In this document: one piece after another, positions 24,996 to 34,496 of the stretch | Numbering within the stretch: position 1 is the stretch's first letter | Layout: the number at the start of each line of letters is the position of its first letter | NCBI RefSeq assembly: GCF_033344935.1 | Contig: NZ_JAWPMM010000001.1 | Span: forward strand, 2,032,001 to 2,096,000 | Direction of reading: 5' to 3' | Length of the DNA: 64,000 nucleotides | Origin: Reichenbachiella sp. | GTDB lineage: Bacteria > Bacteroidota > Bacteroidia > Cytophagales > Cyclobacteriaceae | Program-made: the position numbers and the translations under genes | Notes under the pieces: generated by a model | Databases searched by the model: none | What the model saw: the letters and a program-made list of their open reading frames with translations, nothing else | Told to the model about the DNA's origin: nothing

Positions 24996-25952
24996 TTAAA
25001 AAACGGCCTTGGCTATTTTTTGAACACTTGACGATTTGCCCATGGAGTAATAGTGCAAAACTGGTACACCATGTTCTTTAAGTTCTTTCGATTGTTGGAT
25101 ACCCCATTCGATACCTACTTGCTGAACTTCTTTGTTGTCTTTGCATTTTTCAACAGCATCAACCAATGTATCAGGGAGGTCAATTTTAAAGAAGCTCGGC
25201 AAGACGCTCAATTGATTCTTGGTTTTGAATGGTTTCAATCCCGGAATGATTGGCACATTGATGCCCATGGCTCTACATTTCTTTTCAAACTCAAAGAATT
25301 TCTGATTATCGAAAAACATCTGCGTGACAATATATTCAGCTCCGGCGTCTACCTTTTGTTTTAGGTGTTTCAAATCCGAGTTTAAACTAGGTGCTTCAAA
25401 ATGCTTTTCAGGATAGCCAGCTACACCAATACAAAAATCAGTAGGGTTGGCATTTTCCATATCGTCGTCGAGATAGTTGCCTTCATTCATGCCTTTTACC
25501 TGATGTAGCAGATCTATGGCATAGTTGTTTCCTCCCGGTTCTGGTTTGAATTGTGGCTCAGATTTAATAGCATCACCTCTCAACACCAATACATTGTCAA
25601 TGCCTAGGAAATTAAGATCAATTAACGCATTCTCTGTTTCTTCTTTGTTGAAGCCGCCGCAGATGATATGAGGTACAGGATCTACATCATATCTGTGTTT
25701 TAGTGCCGCACAAATCCCTACAGTACCTGGTCTTTTTCGTGTGGTTTTTTTCTCTAGCAATCCATTAGGGTGCTTTTTGTAAACATACTCTTCTCGGTGA
25801 TAGGTCACGTCTATAAATGGGGGTTTAAACTCCATTAAAGGATCGAGGTGATCAAAGATGTTTTGAATATTCTCACCTTTTCTCGGAGGGATAATTTCCA
25901 GTGAGAATAGGGTATTGCCTTTGGCGTTTGCGATATGTTCGGTTACTTTCAT
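24996..25952 (-). CDS. metF: 5,10-methylenetetrahydrofolate reductase
   Basis: 318 aa flavin TIM barrel producing 5-methyl-THF, the methyl donor for MetH. Visible are the catalytic Glu in FSLEIIPPRKG, the FIDVTYHRE strand, the flavin region NVLVLRGD and GVAGYPEKH, and the C-terminal IEWGIQQSKELKEHGVP. The length is normal for bacterial MetF. It shares the operon with metH1 and metH2 behind a SAM riboswitch, so it should be turned down when SAM is abundant. Confidence 0.94.
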   Translation of the reverse strand: MKVTEHIANAKGNTLFSLEIIPPRKGENIQNIFDHLDPLMEFKPPFIDVTYHREEYVYKKHPNGLLEKKTTRKRPGTVGICAALKHRYDVDPVPHIICGGFNKEETENALIDLNFLGIDNVLVLRGDAIKSEPQFKPEPGGNNYAIDLLHQVKGMNEGNYLDDDMENANPTDFCIGVAGYPEKHFEAPSLNSDLKHLKQKVDAGAEYIVTQMFFDNQKFFEFEKKCRAMGINVPIIPGLKPFKTKNQLSVLPSFFKIDLPDTLVDAVEKCKDNKEVQQVGIEWGIQQSKELKEHGVPVLHYYSMGKSSSVQKIAKAVF

Positions 25953-25986
25953 TATATGCAGTGTTGTAGTTCTTGGTGTTAAGGTG

Positions 25987-26355
25987 TTATGGTTTTTTAT
26001 TTTTTAGGTACCTAATTAGTCCAAGTGTTAGTTTTCTTGTTTTGTCTAGTTGCTCTTGTATTGTTTTTAATTCTTCTAAGTCAGTAAAGTTGAGATCTTC
26101 AAATACATAAAGCATACTTCTAACCTCTGCGGCAGAACTACTAGAGTATTCTAAAAACCGTATAAATTCCTTATCACTATACCTTCCAAATCCTTCTGCT
26201 ATGTTGTTCATGATGGACAATGTCGCTCGCCTTATTTGGCTTTTAGTGTCCCAATCAACTTTGTTGTTGTCTTGTACTTCTAGGAATACTTGTTTAACTA
26301 GAATTCGAGCTTCTTTCCAACATTCTAAGTCTTCAAATTTTTCAATCTTGGCCAT
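25987..26355 (-). CDS. S23-type four-helix-bundle protein
   Basis: 122 aa from the ATG at 26355, chosen because MAKIEKFEDLECWKEA is the usual start of the family. The upstream frame adds ten unmatched residues. Motifs include FEDLECWKEARILV, SQIRRATLSIMNNIAEGFGR and FLEYSSSSAAEV. This is the four-helix-bundle protein first seen encoded in 23S rRNA intervening sequences (IVPs) and often found dispersed in Bacteroidota genomes as likely selfish or uncertain-function genes. Here it sits between metH2 and metF in the same direction, probably a late insertion into the operon. Confidence 0.88.
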   Translation of the reverse strand: MAKIEKFEDLECWKEARILVKQVFLEVQDNNKVDWDTKSQIRRATLSIMNNIAEGFGRYSDKEFIRFLEYSSSSAAEVRSMLYVFEDLNFTDLEELKTIQEQLDKTRKLTLGLIRYLKNKKP

Positions 26356-26404
26356 ATTCTTTATTTGAACTATAACACATAGCACACTAACACTTTAACA
26401 CCTG

Positions 26405-29125
26405 TTAATTATAATTCAAGTTTGGCGAAAGCCACTTTTCAGCTTCTTCTAATGTCATTCCTTTTCTTTGGGCATAATTTTCTACTTGGTCTTTCTCGAT
26501 TTTTCCTAAACCAAAATACTTTGATTCAGCATTCGCAAAATAGAATCCACTGACCGATGCAGCTGGATACATAGCATTAGACTCTGTGAGAATAATTCCC
26601 GTTTCCTTTTCTGCATCCAATAGATCAAATAGGATGGGTTTTTCTGTATGATCCGGACAAGCTGGATATCCTGGTGCCGGTCTGATGCCTTTATATTTTT
26701 CACTAATTAAACCTTCGTTGTCAAGTGATTCTTCGGTGTCATAACCCCATAGTTCTTTTCTCACTTTCTCGTGCATCAACTCGGCAAATGCTTCCGCTAA
26801 TCGGTCGGCTATGGCCTTGATCATGATGGAGTGGTAATCGTCGTGCTCCTTATCATACTTTTCGATGAGTTTCTCAATGCCGATACCAGCGGTGACTGCA
26901 AAGCCACCCATGTAATCTTGCTTGCCAGATGACTCAGGAGCGACAAAGTCAGCTAAAGATAGATTGGCAATGTTGCTTCCTTTCTTACCTTGCTGACGCA
27001 AGAAATGAAAGTTTGTCAATTCATTGTTATTGCGATCAGAGATTTTGATGTCATCTCCGTTGGTATTGTTGGCAGGGTAGATGCCTATCACGCCATTGGC
27101 TTGTAGGCTTCTTTTGGCGATTACTTCGTCCAACATTTTGTTGGCGTCGTTGTACAGGTCAGTGGCTTGTTGGCCAATGACCTCGTCTTGCAGAATCTTT
27201 GGGTACTTTCCTTTGAGCATCCATGTTTGAAAGAACGGTGTCCAGTCGATGTACTTTCTGATTTCTTCTAGTGGATAATTATTGAAGGTTTTGTTGCCAA
27301 TGAAGTTTGGTTTTTTAATGGTGCTACTATTCCAATCGATTTTATAGGCATTCGCCTGAGCGTCTTTAAATGGAATATAGTTTTTGGCTTTGGTTCTACC
27401 CGCATGACTTTCTCTTGCCTCTTGATACTCCTTTTTTGTTTTTTCAACAAAAGCGTCCTTTTTTCCACTCAAAAGTTCACCAGCTACTGGCACACTTCTG
27501 GAGGCATCCAATACGTGTATCACAGGACCGCTATAGCAAGGGTCTACTTTCATTGCCGTGTGAATTCTGGAAGTAGTAGCTCCTCCAATAAGAAGTGGAT
27601 AATTGGCCTTCTCTTTCTCAAGCAATTTGGCAAAATCCACCATTTCATCAAGTGAAGGAGTGATTAAACCACTTAGGCCGATGATATCAGCATTAACTTC
27701 CTTGGCTTTCTCCAAAATCTTTTCGTTGGGTACCATCACACCCATATCTACAATTTCGTAGTTATTACAAGCCATGACCACACCCACAATATTTTTCCCA
27801 ATATCATGCACATCACCTTTCACAGTAGCTAATAGTACTGTTCCAGCATTTTGAGCTTCACCTTCGGCTTTTTCAGCTTCGAGATATGGCGTAAGGTACG
27901 CCACGGCCTTTTTCATCACCCTTGCGCTTTTCACCACTTGAGGTAAAAACATTTTGCCTGCTCCAAATAGATCACCTACTACGTTCATGCCGTCCATCAA
28001 TGGACCTTCGATCACATGAAGCGGCTTGTCGAGGGTCTGGCGAGCTTCCTCAGTATCCTCGTCGATGAACTCTACGATTCCTTTTACTAAAGCATGTTCG
28101 ATTCTTTTTTCGACAGGGAGGGAGCGCCACTCATCGTTTTTCTTTTCTACTTTGCCACTGCCTTTTACGGTTTCTGCAAAGTCAAGCAGTCGCTCTGTAG
28201 CATCATCCCGTCGATCCAACAAAACATCTTCTACATGCTCTAATAAGTCTTTTGGGATATCATCGTATACTTCCAGCATCGCTGGGTTCACGATACCCAT
28301 ATCCATGCCCTGACCAATGGCATGATACAGAAATGCCGAGTGCATGGCTTCTCTTACTGCATTATTACCTCTAAAAGAAAAGGATACATTACTCACCCCA
28401 CCACTCACATGAGCAGCTGGAAGGTTTTCTCTTACCCACCTTGTAGCCTGGAAAAAATCAAGGGCATTTTTCCTATGTTCTTCCATCCCTGTAGCTACAG
28501 GGAAAATATTGAGGTCAAAAATGATGTCCTCAGGCTTAAAATTGATTCTTGGACCAGTCATCAAGTCATAAGAGCGTTTGACTATCTCCACTCTTCGATC
28601 GTAGTTGTCTGCCTGACCATCTTCGTCAAAAGCCATGACAATGACAGCGGCCCCATATTGCTTAATCAGCTTGGCTTGGCGAATAAATTCTTCTTCTCCC
28701 ACCTTTAAACTGATGGAATTCACTACCGATTTTCCTTGGGTACACTTCAGACCCGCTTCAATGATTTCCCATTTAGAAGAATCGATCATGACCGGTATTC
28801 TGGCAATGTCGGGCTCGGCGGCCATTAGGTTGAGGAAGTTGGTCATGGTCTCGACCCCGTCCAGCATACCTTCATCCATATTGACGTCGATGATTTGAGC
28901 ACCACCTTCTACCTGATTACGTGCAACCTCCAACGCTTCTTCGAACTTTTCTTCTTTGATTAGTCTTAGGAATTTTCTGGATCCTGTGACATTTGTTCGT
29001 TCGCCTACGTTGATGAAATTCATGTCTGGCGTAACCACAAGAGGTTCCAATCCACTCAATTTCATGGGCGTGTAGTTGTGCCACTTATATTCGTACCTGC
29101 CTGGATAGTCCGGATGAATGTTCAT
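26405..29125 (-). CDS. metH2: Methionine synthase, folate/cobalamin/activation part
   Basis: 906 aa, corresponding to the C-terminal three quarters of MetH. It contains a pterin-binding domain (about 30-290: [16 protein letters not shown]), a cobalamin cap and Rossmann domain ([20 protein letters not shown], whose His is the lower axial B12 ligand) and the AdoMet activation domain ([15 protein letters not shown]). The homocysteine/zinc domain is a separate gene (29634-30641), a split known in several Bacteroidota. It transfers methyl from methyl-THF via methylcobalamin to homocysteine. A QueF-like gene lies between the two halves. Confidence 0.95.
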   Translation of the reverse strand: MNIHPDYPGRYEYKWHNYTPMKLSGLEPLVVTPDMNFINVGERTNVTGSRKFLRLIKEEKFEEALEVARNQVEGGAQIIDVNMDEGMLDGVETMTNFLNLMAAEPDIARIPVMIDSSKWEIIEAGLKCTQGKSVVNSISLKVGEEEFIRQAKLIKQYGAAVIVMAFDEDGQADNYDRRVEIVKRSYDLMTGPRINFKPEDIIFDLNIFPVATGMEEHRKNALDFFQATRWVRENLPAAHVSGGVSNVSFSFRGNNAVREAMHSAFLYHAIGQGMDMGIVNPAMLEVYDDIPKDLLEHVEDVLLDRRDDATERLLDFAETVKGSGKVEKKNDEWRSLPVEKRIEHALVKGIVEFIDEDTEEARQTLDKPLHVIEGPLMDGMNVVGDLFGAGKMFLPQVVKSARVMKKAVAYLTPYLEAEKAEGEAQNAGTVLLATVKGDVHDIGKNIVGVVMACNNYEIVDMGVMVPNEKILEKAKEVNADIIGLSGLITPSLDEMVDFAKLLEKEKANYPLLIGGATTSRIHTAMKVDPCYSGPVIHVLDASRSVPVAGELLSGKKDAFVEKTKKEYQEARESHAGRTKAKNYIPFKDAQANAYKIDWNSSTIKKPNFIGNKTFNNYPLEEIRKYIDWTPFFQTWMLKGKYPKILQDEVIGQQATDLYNDANKMLDEVIAKRSLQANGVIGIYPANNTNGDDIKISDRNNNELTNFHFLRQQGKKGSNIANLSLADFVAPESSGKQDYMGGFAVTAGIGIEKLIEKYDKEHDDYHSIMIKAIADRLAEAFAELMHEKVRKELWGYDTEESLDNEGLISEKYKGIRPAPGYPACPDHTEKPILFDLLDAEKETGIILTESNAMYPAASVSGFYFANAESKYFGLGKIEKDQVENYAQRKGMTLEEAEKWLSPNLNYN

Positions 29126-29168
29126 ATTTCCTTCTTGCCTTCTTTGTTTATTATTCTTTTGATAAAAA

Positions 29169-29606
29169 TTACATGACTACGTTCCAGTTGTCTTCTCCAG
29201 ACGCATGCATCCAGTCTTTGAATTTTTCGTCACCTCCCCGGACTTTCCAATCCGAATCTATGGTACACTTCGAGCTTATACCACCCCTCGGATTGCAAAT
29301 CATCACAATTCTGAGTCTTTCTGGTTCGTATATCTCCATCAGGTGATCATAAAAGATATTAATCAACCTTTCATAAGAAACAGTAATGTCTCTTAAGTGA
29401 TATACATACTGTTTTAGTGATTTTAGCTCTATGATGCTTTTTTTAGGGTAGAAGGTAAGATATACCTGGGCGAAATCTGGTTGTTGTTTCACACCCAAAA
29501 AAGTAAACTCAGGTATTTTTATTTTAATCTCATAAGCCTCTTTGGATGGGTTAGGGATAGCCACCAAGATGTTCTTATCTATTTCTTTATAAAGTTTAGC
29601 ACTCAT
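29169..29606 (-). CDS. QueF-like T-fold protein lacking the catalytic cysteine
   Basis: 145 aa. It has QueF-family marks: [26 protein letters not shown] and NPRGGIS. In QueF the nucleophile lies in a TSLCPxTxQPDF context; here the matching segment is [12 protein letters not shown], with Gly38 where Cys should be and one residue fewer. The substrate-binding FHE reads SYE (Glu79 kept, His lost). It should therefore not form the thioimide of preQ0 reduction and is probably not an active nitrile reductase. It lies between the two halves of MetH in the SAM-riboswitch operon, so a pterin- or purine-binding role linked to methionine synthesis is possible. That is inference. Confidence 0.8.
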   Translation of the reverse strand: MSAKLYKEIDKNILVAIPNPSKEAYEIKIKIPEFTFLGVKQQPDFAQVYLTFYPKKSIIELKSLKQYVYHLRDITVSYERLINIFYDHLMEIYEPERLRIVMICNPRGGISSKCTIDSDWKVRGGDEKFKDWMHASGEDNWNVVM

Positions 29607-29633
29607 GTTCTTGTATTTCAGTTGTAAAATGAA

Positions 29634-30641
29634 TTAAGCATTTACAGGTCTTGCTTCAGCGATTCTAGGTTTGTAGTTGGAGGCCAATTCGGCAATCGCT
29701 TTGATGTGGTCGGGCGTGGTGCCGCAACATCCACCAATAATATTGATGAGACCGTCATCCAAGAATTCTTTGATCTGCGCCACCATATCCTCTGGTGTTT
29801 CGTCATATTCACCAAATTCATTGGGTAATCCTGCGTTAGGATGTGCACTGATATTAAACTCAGACTTGCTTGAAAGCGTGTTTAGATACGGTTTGAGTTC
29901 TCTTGCACCTAGGGCACAGTTGAGTCCAATGCTCATCAAGTCCAAATGCGATACAGAGATCAAGAACGCTTCGGTATTTTGCCCAGACAAAATTCTACCA
30001 CTGGCATCGGTAATGGTACCAGATACCATAATGGGTACTCGAATACCTCTTTCTTCAGCGATTTGGTCGATGGCCATTAATGCTGCCTTTGAGTTTAGTG
30101 TATCTGTAATTGTTTCCACTAGCAAGATATCTGCACCACCATCCAAGAGTGCCTTAGCTTGCTCTCCAAATGCTTCTAACAGTTGGTCGAATGTAATGGC
30201 ACGATACCCAGGATCGTTAACATTAGGTGACATGGACGCCAGGCGATTTGTAGGACCCATAGAGCCAGCAACAAACCTAGGTTTGTTGGGTTCATTTTTG
30301 GTAAACTCGGTAGCTACTTCTTTAGCAATCTTCGCTGATTCGTAGTTGATACGATAAACCCAGTCCTCTAATTTATAATCGGCTTGAGCAACCCAGGTGC
30401 TGCCAAATGTATTGGTCTCAACTATATCTGCACCCGCAGTGAAGTACGCCGCATGTATTTCTTTGATCACGTCTGGTCTGGTGACTGACAAGAGATCATT
30501 ATTTCCTTTTAAGGGAACATCATGATCTTTCAGTTCTTCGTTGCGAAAATCCTTCTCCTCCAACTTATATCGCTGGATCATGGTGCCCATGGCTCCATCC
30601 AAGACCAATATTCTCTCTTTTAAAATATCTAGAATATTCAT
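29634..30641 (-). CDS. metH1: Methionine synthase, homocysteine-binding part
   Basis: 335 aa, the zinc/homocysteine TIM-barrel module of MetH as a separate protein. Visible are [16 protein letters not shown] at the start and the zinc ligands as Cys in [10 protein letters not shown] and the Cys pair in [13 protein letters not shown]. It must act with the 906-aa cobalamin partner (26405-29125) encoded downstream. It is the first gene of the operon, 129 bp or more after a SAM-I riboswitch. Confidence 0.94.
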   Translation of the reverse strand: MNILDILKERILVLDGAMGTMIQRYKLEEKDFRNEELKDHDVPLKGNNDLLSVTRPDVIKEIHAAYFTAGADIVETNTFGSTWVAQADYKLEDWVYRINYESAKIAKEVATEFTKNEPNKPRFVAGSMGPTNRLASMSPNVNDPGYRAITFDQLLEAFGEQAKALLDGGADILLVETITDTLNSKAALMAIDQIAEERGIRVPIMVSGTITDASGRILSGQNTEAFLISVSHLDLMSIGLNCALGARELKPYLNTLSSKSEFNISAHPNAGLPNEFGEYDETPEDMVAQIKEFLDDGLINIIGGCCGTTPDHIKAIAELASNYKPRIAEARPVNA

Positions 30642-30769
30642 TCACTCTAATTTTAAATGTTCAGTGCAACACAATGAATGTCACGCTATATATGCGCATC
30701 GGAATTATTCCGAAACAGCACTTACCAAAAAAGAAATCTTATAGATAACCTATCTTTTTCTGAATGATG

Positions 30770-30872
30770 ATTCATTCGGAATGGGAGTTGGCACAACATC
30801 CAATATTGCGGCTATGGATATGTTGCCAAGACGTCTACGGGCCCAGTCCCTCGGTCTTTCTTGATAAGTGCA
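30770..30872 (-). promoter_or_regulatory. SAM-I (S-box) riboswitch upstream of the metH operon
   Basis: Read on the minus strand, the region shows CTTATCAAGAAAGACCGAGG, GGGACTGGGCCC, GTCTTGGCAACAT, a P3-like arm ATCC...GGAT and GTGCCAACTCC. These are the conserved parts of the S-box aptamer (P1/P2 kink-turn region, the GGGAC-GGCCC block, GGCAAC and the GTGCCAAxTCC strand). A GAATGA / TCATTC hairpin follows before the metH1 start at 30641. SAM binding would reduce expression of metH1, metH2, metF and the other genes of the operon. Confidence 0.9.
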
Positions 30873-30879
30873 GCAAAGA

Positions 30880-31104
30880 TAGCTGAATTTGAAGTCGGAA
30901 CAAGAAATCAAGGTATAATTAGATGATTCTTATCAAATGGTGGGATTTGTTGCGAGTTTTGGAATGATTTGAAGAAAGCAACCTATTCACGGATTTATTC
31001 CGTGATCTGTTAGAGTAACCTGTAATGCTTGAGCTTATCACATGCTACATTCTTACTGCAGATGTATTTCTAACGGGTGCCGCAACAGGTGCGGCACAAG
31101 ATGA
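30880..31104. other. Gene-free stretch with two hairpins
   Basis: Besides the riboswitch promoter region, two hairpins are visible: TCACGGA / TCCGTGA (30987-31005) and GTGCCGCA / TGCGGCAC (31077-31097). The latter lies just after the stop of the 31105 gene and may be its terminator on the minus strand, though no T-run follows. Confidence 0.5.
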
Positions 31105-31575
31105 TTAAAGCGTTTTCCTTCTGAAGTTGAATACCTCTGTATTAACACTACCATCTTTTTGTTTAAGCTTTAAGGATACTTTTAAATAATTAGGGTCAAC
31201 CAATTCATAAATAAGACCTCTAAAAGTAGCTTTATTAGTTTCAATCGATTCTAAGGTGAAGGTGACATACTTGTCTTTTTCTTCCCAGCCAGTCATGTCA
31301 GGGTTGAAATGTTTGAGTCTCAATCGTAGGGTGTCTTCAACTGTTGAAATATCCATGAATTCCATGAAGGTGGTTTTGTCATCCTTCATGTGTTTGTAGA
31401 TGCCGTTCATTCTACCTAATGATGCTGGCATCCAAACTTCTTCAGAGATGCCGCCGAATCCATCACCCACCCAATAGCCTCGAAGAAAGTTAAGATCGTC
31501 TATGGTAGGTTTGATGTCCTGTGCATAGGATTGAAAACTCAGGACAAAAAGAAAGGGAATGAGTAGCTTTTTCAT
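31105..31575 (-). CDS. Exported DUF6265-like protein
   Basis: 156 aa. The signal peptide KKLLIPFLFVLSFQSYAQ is followed by a lipocalin-like domain: LNFLRGYWVGDGFGGISEEV, then MNGIYKHMKDDKTTFMEFM and a final VNTEVFNFRR. The pattern 'DFLxGxWxG...EEWxxxxxGxMxG' is that of DUF6265 proteins found in Bacteroidota. The activity is unknown. The 40-bp gap to the SIMPL-domain gene upstream suggests one transcript. Confidence 0.75.
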   Translation of the reverse strand: MKKLLIPFLFVLSFQSYAQDIKPTIDDLNFLRGYWVGDGFGGISEEVWMPASLGRMNGIYKHMKDDKTTFMEFMDISTVEDTLRLRLKHFNPDMTGWEEKDKYVTFTLESIETNKATFRGLIYELVDPNYLKVSLKLKQKDGSVNTEVFNFRRKTL

Positions 31576-31615
31576 TCCCTTAAGGTAATTAATAATTCTG
31601 TGAATTGATCAAGTC

Positions 31616-32305
31616 CTATTTTTCAATTTCATAAGAAATGAATACCTGATCGCTAATAGTTAAATCTTTGGCTTCGAAATTGGACATGTCGCTTTCGGCA
31701 AAAGATTTCATCATACCCATGTTGGCAGTGTATGGTCGTGGACTATTTGATGAACCACCATAATTAATCTCTTTTATTCCTTTGATTTTGTATCCAGTTG
31801 CTTCAGCAAGCACTTCCGCCTTAGCTTTTGCATCGGATACAGCCATTTTCATGAGTTCTTTTTTTACTTTTTCCTCTTGTTCATCAGACATACCAAACGC
31901 TATGGAAACAGATGGAGCAGATTCATCAGAAGCAGTTTTGTTTAGTACTTCCAGCAGGCGTTTGGTAGAATGATCAAATCGGATTTCAAGGGTTTGAGAA
32001 GCTACATACTCTTCTCCTTTGGGTTCGCCTTGTCTGTATTTTCTATTTTGACGAATATTGAAATTGGCCGTTTTGATGTCTTCTTTTTTGAATCCAATTT
32101 TTGTCAACGAAGTCGTTAGCGCGTCTATTCTTTTGGTCATGATAGAGATGGCCTCATCGTAGCTGTCTCTGGTTTCGTTGATCGAGTAGGTGACTATCGT
32201 ACGTTCAGGCTGAACGGAGAGTGAAGCTTGCCCTGTAACGTTTAACTGTGCTGACGCAGAGAATAAGGCAAGGAAGTAAATAGGGATTAGGATTAACTTT
32301 TTCAT
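31616..32305 (-). CDS. SIMPL-domain (DUF541) exported protein
   Basis: 229 aa from the ATG at 32305, which gives a good signal peptide (KKLILIPIYFLALFSASAQ). The longer frame from 32338 adds 11 residues that spoil it. The SIMPL/DUF541 pattern is evident: VTGQASLSVQPERTIVTYSI, then DALTTSLTKIGFKKEDIKTA and AKAKAEVLAEATGYKIKGI. Members are periplasmic or outer-membrane proteins of unknown function, some linked to oxidative stress. It is divergent from the desaturase gene. Confidence 0.85.
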   Translation of the reverse strand: MKKLILIPIYFLALFSASAQLNVTGQASLSVQPERTIVTYSINETRDSYDEAISIMTKRIDALTTSLTKIGFKKEDIKTANFNIRQNRKYRQGEPKGEEYVASQTLEIRFDHSTKRLLEVLNKTASDESAPSVSIAFGMSDEQEEKVKKELMKMAVSDAKAKAEVLAEATGYKIKGIKEINYGGSSNSPRPYTANMGMMKSFAESDMSNFEAKDLTISDQVFISYEIEK

Positions 32306-32430
32306 GTGTAATTCTTTTTGTTTGATTGGCTTTTGCAAAAATTAGCCCAAAGTTGATTTAAATCATAAGATTTATTCCAGAAGGACTTTGAACCACCTAA
32401 ATAATTTTCCCGATCTTTGTCACAAACATT

Positions 32431-32444
32431 GGACAATCTTGTCC
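32431..32444. promoter_or_regulatory. Palindrome upstream of desaturase
   Basis: GGACAA-TC-TTGTCC is a perfect 6-bp inverted repeat 32 bp before the desaturase start, in the divergent SIMPL/desaturase region. It may be an operator; the regulator is unknown. Confidence 0.35.
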
Positions 32445-32475
32445 TTAGAGTATCAAACAATTGTAGTAGTATTTT

Positions 32476-33507
32476 ATGAGTGACATTGAAATTAAAGCGT
32501 TTGCGAAGGAGATGATGAAGACGCTGCAGAAGTATAAGCAGACGTCCTATAAGAAGGCCATTTGGCAAATTTGCAATTCGATGATCCCATTTGTGGCGAT
32601 ATGGATTGCCATGTATTGGGCCTTTTCATACAACCTATTTTTATTCTTTGGGTTGGGTGTGATTAATGCGTTTTTCTTAGTGAGAATATTTATCATCCAG
32701 CATGACTGTGGCCATCATTCTTTCGTGAAGTCGAAAAAATGGAGAGATGCCATCGGATTTGTCTGTAGTATTTTTAGTGCCATGCCCTATAAATATTGGG
32801 CAGATGCACATGCCTTTCACCACAACCATAATGGTAAATTGGAAACACGTGACATTGGTGATATCAATACCTTGACAGTAAAAGAATATCAGGAAATGGG
32901 TACTTGGGATAGAATCAAATATCAGATATTCAGATTTCCGATAGTCACTTTTATGATCGGTCCAATTATCTATTTCATCAGAAATATGAGACTACCATTA
33001 GTAGTATTGGAAAATAAAAAATCAAGAGCTTTTTGGAGTGTAATGATCAATAATGTAGTAGTCATCGGAGGAGTGATAGCGCTATGTATGATTTTCGATT
33101 GGAAAGCAATTTTGGCGACCTACTTAACCGTACTCTATCTGTTTTCAATTATCGCTATCTGGTTTTTCTTTGTGCAACATCAGCATGAAGACGGCTACAA
33201 GAGATGGGAAAATGATTGGGACCATTTTGTGTCTGCAGTGAAAGGAAGTACCTATTACAAATTGCCAGGATTGGTGAATTGGTTGACAGGAAATATTGGT
33301 GTACACCATATTCATCACCTGTACTCAGCTATTCCTAATTACAACTTAGTGAAATGTATCAAAGAAAACCCTGAGTTTAGTAAGTACACGACGATCGTGA
33401 CCTTTTGGGAAAGTCTAAAATATATGAATCACAAGCTTTGGGATGAAGACGCGCAGCGTATGATTACATTCGGAGAATATAAGAAGCTATATAAAGTGGC
33501 GGCTTAG
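32476..33507 (+). CDS. Membrane fatty acid desaturase
   Basis: 343 aa with about four to six hydrophobic segments and the three histidine boxes of diiron acyl desaturases: HDCGHH (76-81), HAFHHNH (about 112-118) and HHIHHL (about 272-277). It matches the delta-12/omega-3-type FA_desaturase family rather than the delta-9 acyl-CoA type. It introduces double bonds in membrane lipids and may help cold adaptation. The start at 32476 is an ATG 32 bp after a short palindrome. Confidence 0.9.
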   Translation: MSDIEIKAFAKEMMKTLQKYKQTSYKKAIWQICNSMIPFVAIWIAMYWAFSYNLFLFFGLGVINAFFLVRIFIIQHDCGHHSFVKSKKWRDAIGFVCSIFSAMPYKYWADAHAFHHNHNGKLETRDIGDINTLTVKEYQEMGTWDRIKYQIFRFPIVTFMIGPIIYFIRNMRLPLVVLENKKSRAFWSVMINNVVVIGGVIALCMIFDWKAILATYLTVLYLFSIIAIWFFFVQHQHEDGYKRWENDWDHFVSAVKGSTYYKLPGLVNWLTGNIGVHHIHHLYSAIPNYNLVKCIKENPEFSKYTTIVTFWESLKYMNHKLWDEDAQRMITFGEYKKLYKVAA

Positions 33508-33524
33508 GTGGAGCACTTTAACTC

Positions 33525-33657
33525 AAAAAAGACATTCAAAAATCCAACTTTACGTCATCACGAGTTTACGAAGTGATCTTAATGTTCGAATACGAATCTA
33601 ATGTTAAGATTGCTTCACGTTGTTCGCAATGACGGATGATTTTTGAATGTCTTTTTT
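33525..33657. terminator. Bidirectional terminator stem with a REP-like insert in the loop
   Basis: AAAAAAGACATTCAAAAATC (33525-33544) is repeated exactly inverted at 33638-33657, ending in TTTTTT on the plus strand and likewise on the minus strand. It lies between the convergent desaturase and ABC permease genes, so it fits a two-way terminator. The 93-nt loop is occupied by REP-like copy D. Confidence 0.7.
33553..33634. repeat. REP-like palindromic element, copy D (short form)
   Basis: Starts CGTCATCACGAG and ends GTTCGCAATGACG. Inner arms GAAGTGATCTTAA and TTAAGATTGCTTC pair. It belongs to the same family as 1821-1967 and sits inside a perfect 20-bp inverted repeat. Confidence 0.75.
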
Positions 33658-33674
33658 ATGGATACAATTTCATC

Positions 33675-34496
33675 CTACAAATCTCTTTTCTTTAGTATCC
33701 AATAGCTCAAACTGATATTGGCTATCAACCAGCCAGAGGCAATGGATAGCTCTCTCCATGAAATATAATCCTGAATTTCCTGGAAAAAGTATTTCATGTA
33801 AGGGACATGAATAAGATTGTTCATGGCAGTTACTGGTAGATAGTCTTTCAGAAATCTAATCTGATCCCAGATGTGAGGAAAATGCTCTAACAACTTGGAA
33901 GCCACCGGATCAAAAATCAGGGTGTACATGAGTAGCCCAACGATGACCAACCCCGCTTTTCTTACCAACAAAGCAATCATTAGTGCGAATGTCAGGTAAC
34001 AGAAAACTTCAAATCCATAAGCAAACAAAAATTGTAAGTCAGAGAAAATATATTTCCATCCCCAGACATGAGAATAGATACTTCCTGTGGTAAGACCTAT
34101 CAGGAATAGCAACAACATAGCGCCAATGGAAAGAATGCCAATGATCAATAATTTGGTCATCAGGAATTCTTTTTTGCTCAGTCCGTCAATGATGTTTTGT
34201 CGCATGGTACGATAAGAAGCTTCATTGGCAATAGATATCACCATAATGAATCCCAATAGTACTTTGAAGAAAGTAGCGATATAGGCAATGTTGTGCCATA
34301 CATCCGGGAAGTCATAAAATGGAATGATCGTAGGATCGATGCCATTGAAATCAGCACCTTTACTTTTTAGGTATTGTAATAGCATCATTACACCAGAGCA
34401 AACAATAATTACTCCTGCAGAATACATGCTGATCAATATCCAAAAGGCTCGATTGTAACGCAATTTGAGCCATTCTATTTGTAGGAGTCTAGTCAT
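33675..34496 (-). CDS. ABC-2 type transporter permease
   Basis: 273 aa from the ATG at 34496. That start makes an 8-bp ATGACTAG overlap with the upstream ATPase stop; the longer frame from 34529 lacks support. Six hydrophobic segments include an N-terminal one preceded by RLLQIEWLKLRYNRAFW, typical of bacitracin/gliding-type ABC-2 permeases. It pairs with the adjacent ATPase to form an exporter. It is the last gene of the ECF-sigma-led operon. Confidence 0.85.
   Translation of the reverse strand: MTRLLQIEWLKLRYNRAFWILISMYSAGVIIVCSGVMMLLQYLKSKGADFNGIDPTIIPFYDFPDVWHNIAYIATFFKVLLGFIMVISIANEASYRTMRQNIIDGLSKKEFLMTKLLIIGILSIGAMLLLFLIGLTTGSIYSHVWGWKYIFSDLQFLFAYGFEVFCYLTFALMIALLVRKAGLVIVGLLMYTLIFDPVASKLLEHFPHIWDQIRFLKDYLPVTAMNNLIHVPYMKYFFQEIQDYISWRELSIASGWLIANISLSYWILKKRDL

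Noticed and set aside
29634-29848. A second frame inside metH1 with a His-rich appearance
   Set aside because: It is an out-of-frame shadow of the homocysteine-binding domain with its zinc motif in the main frame.
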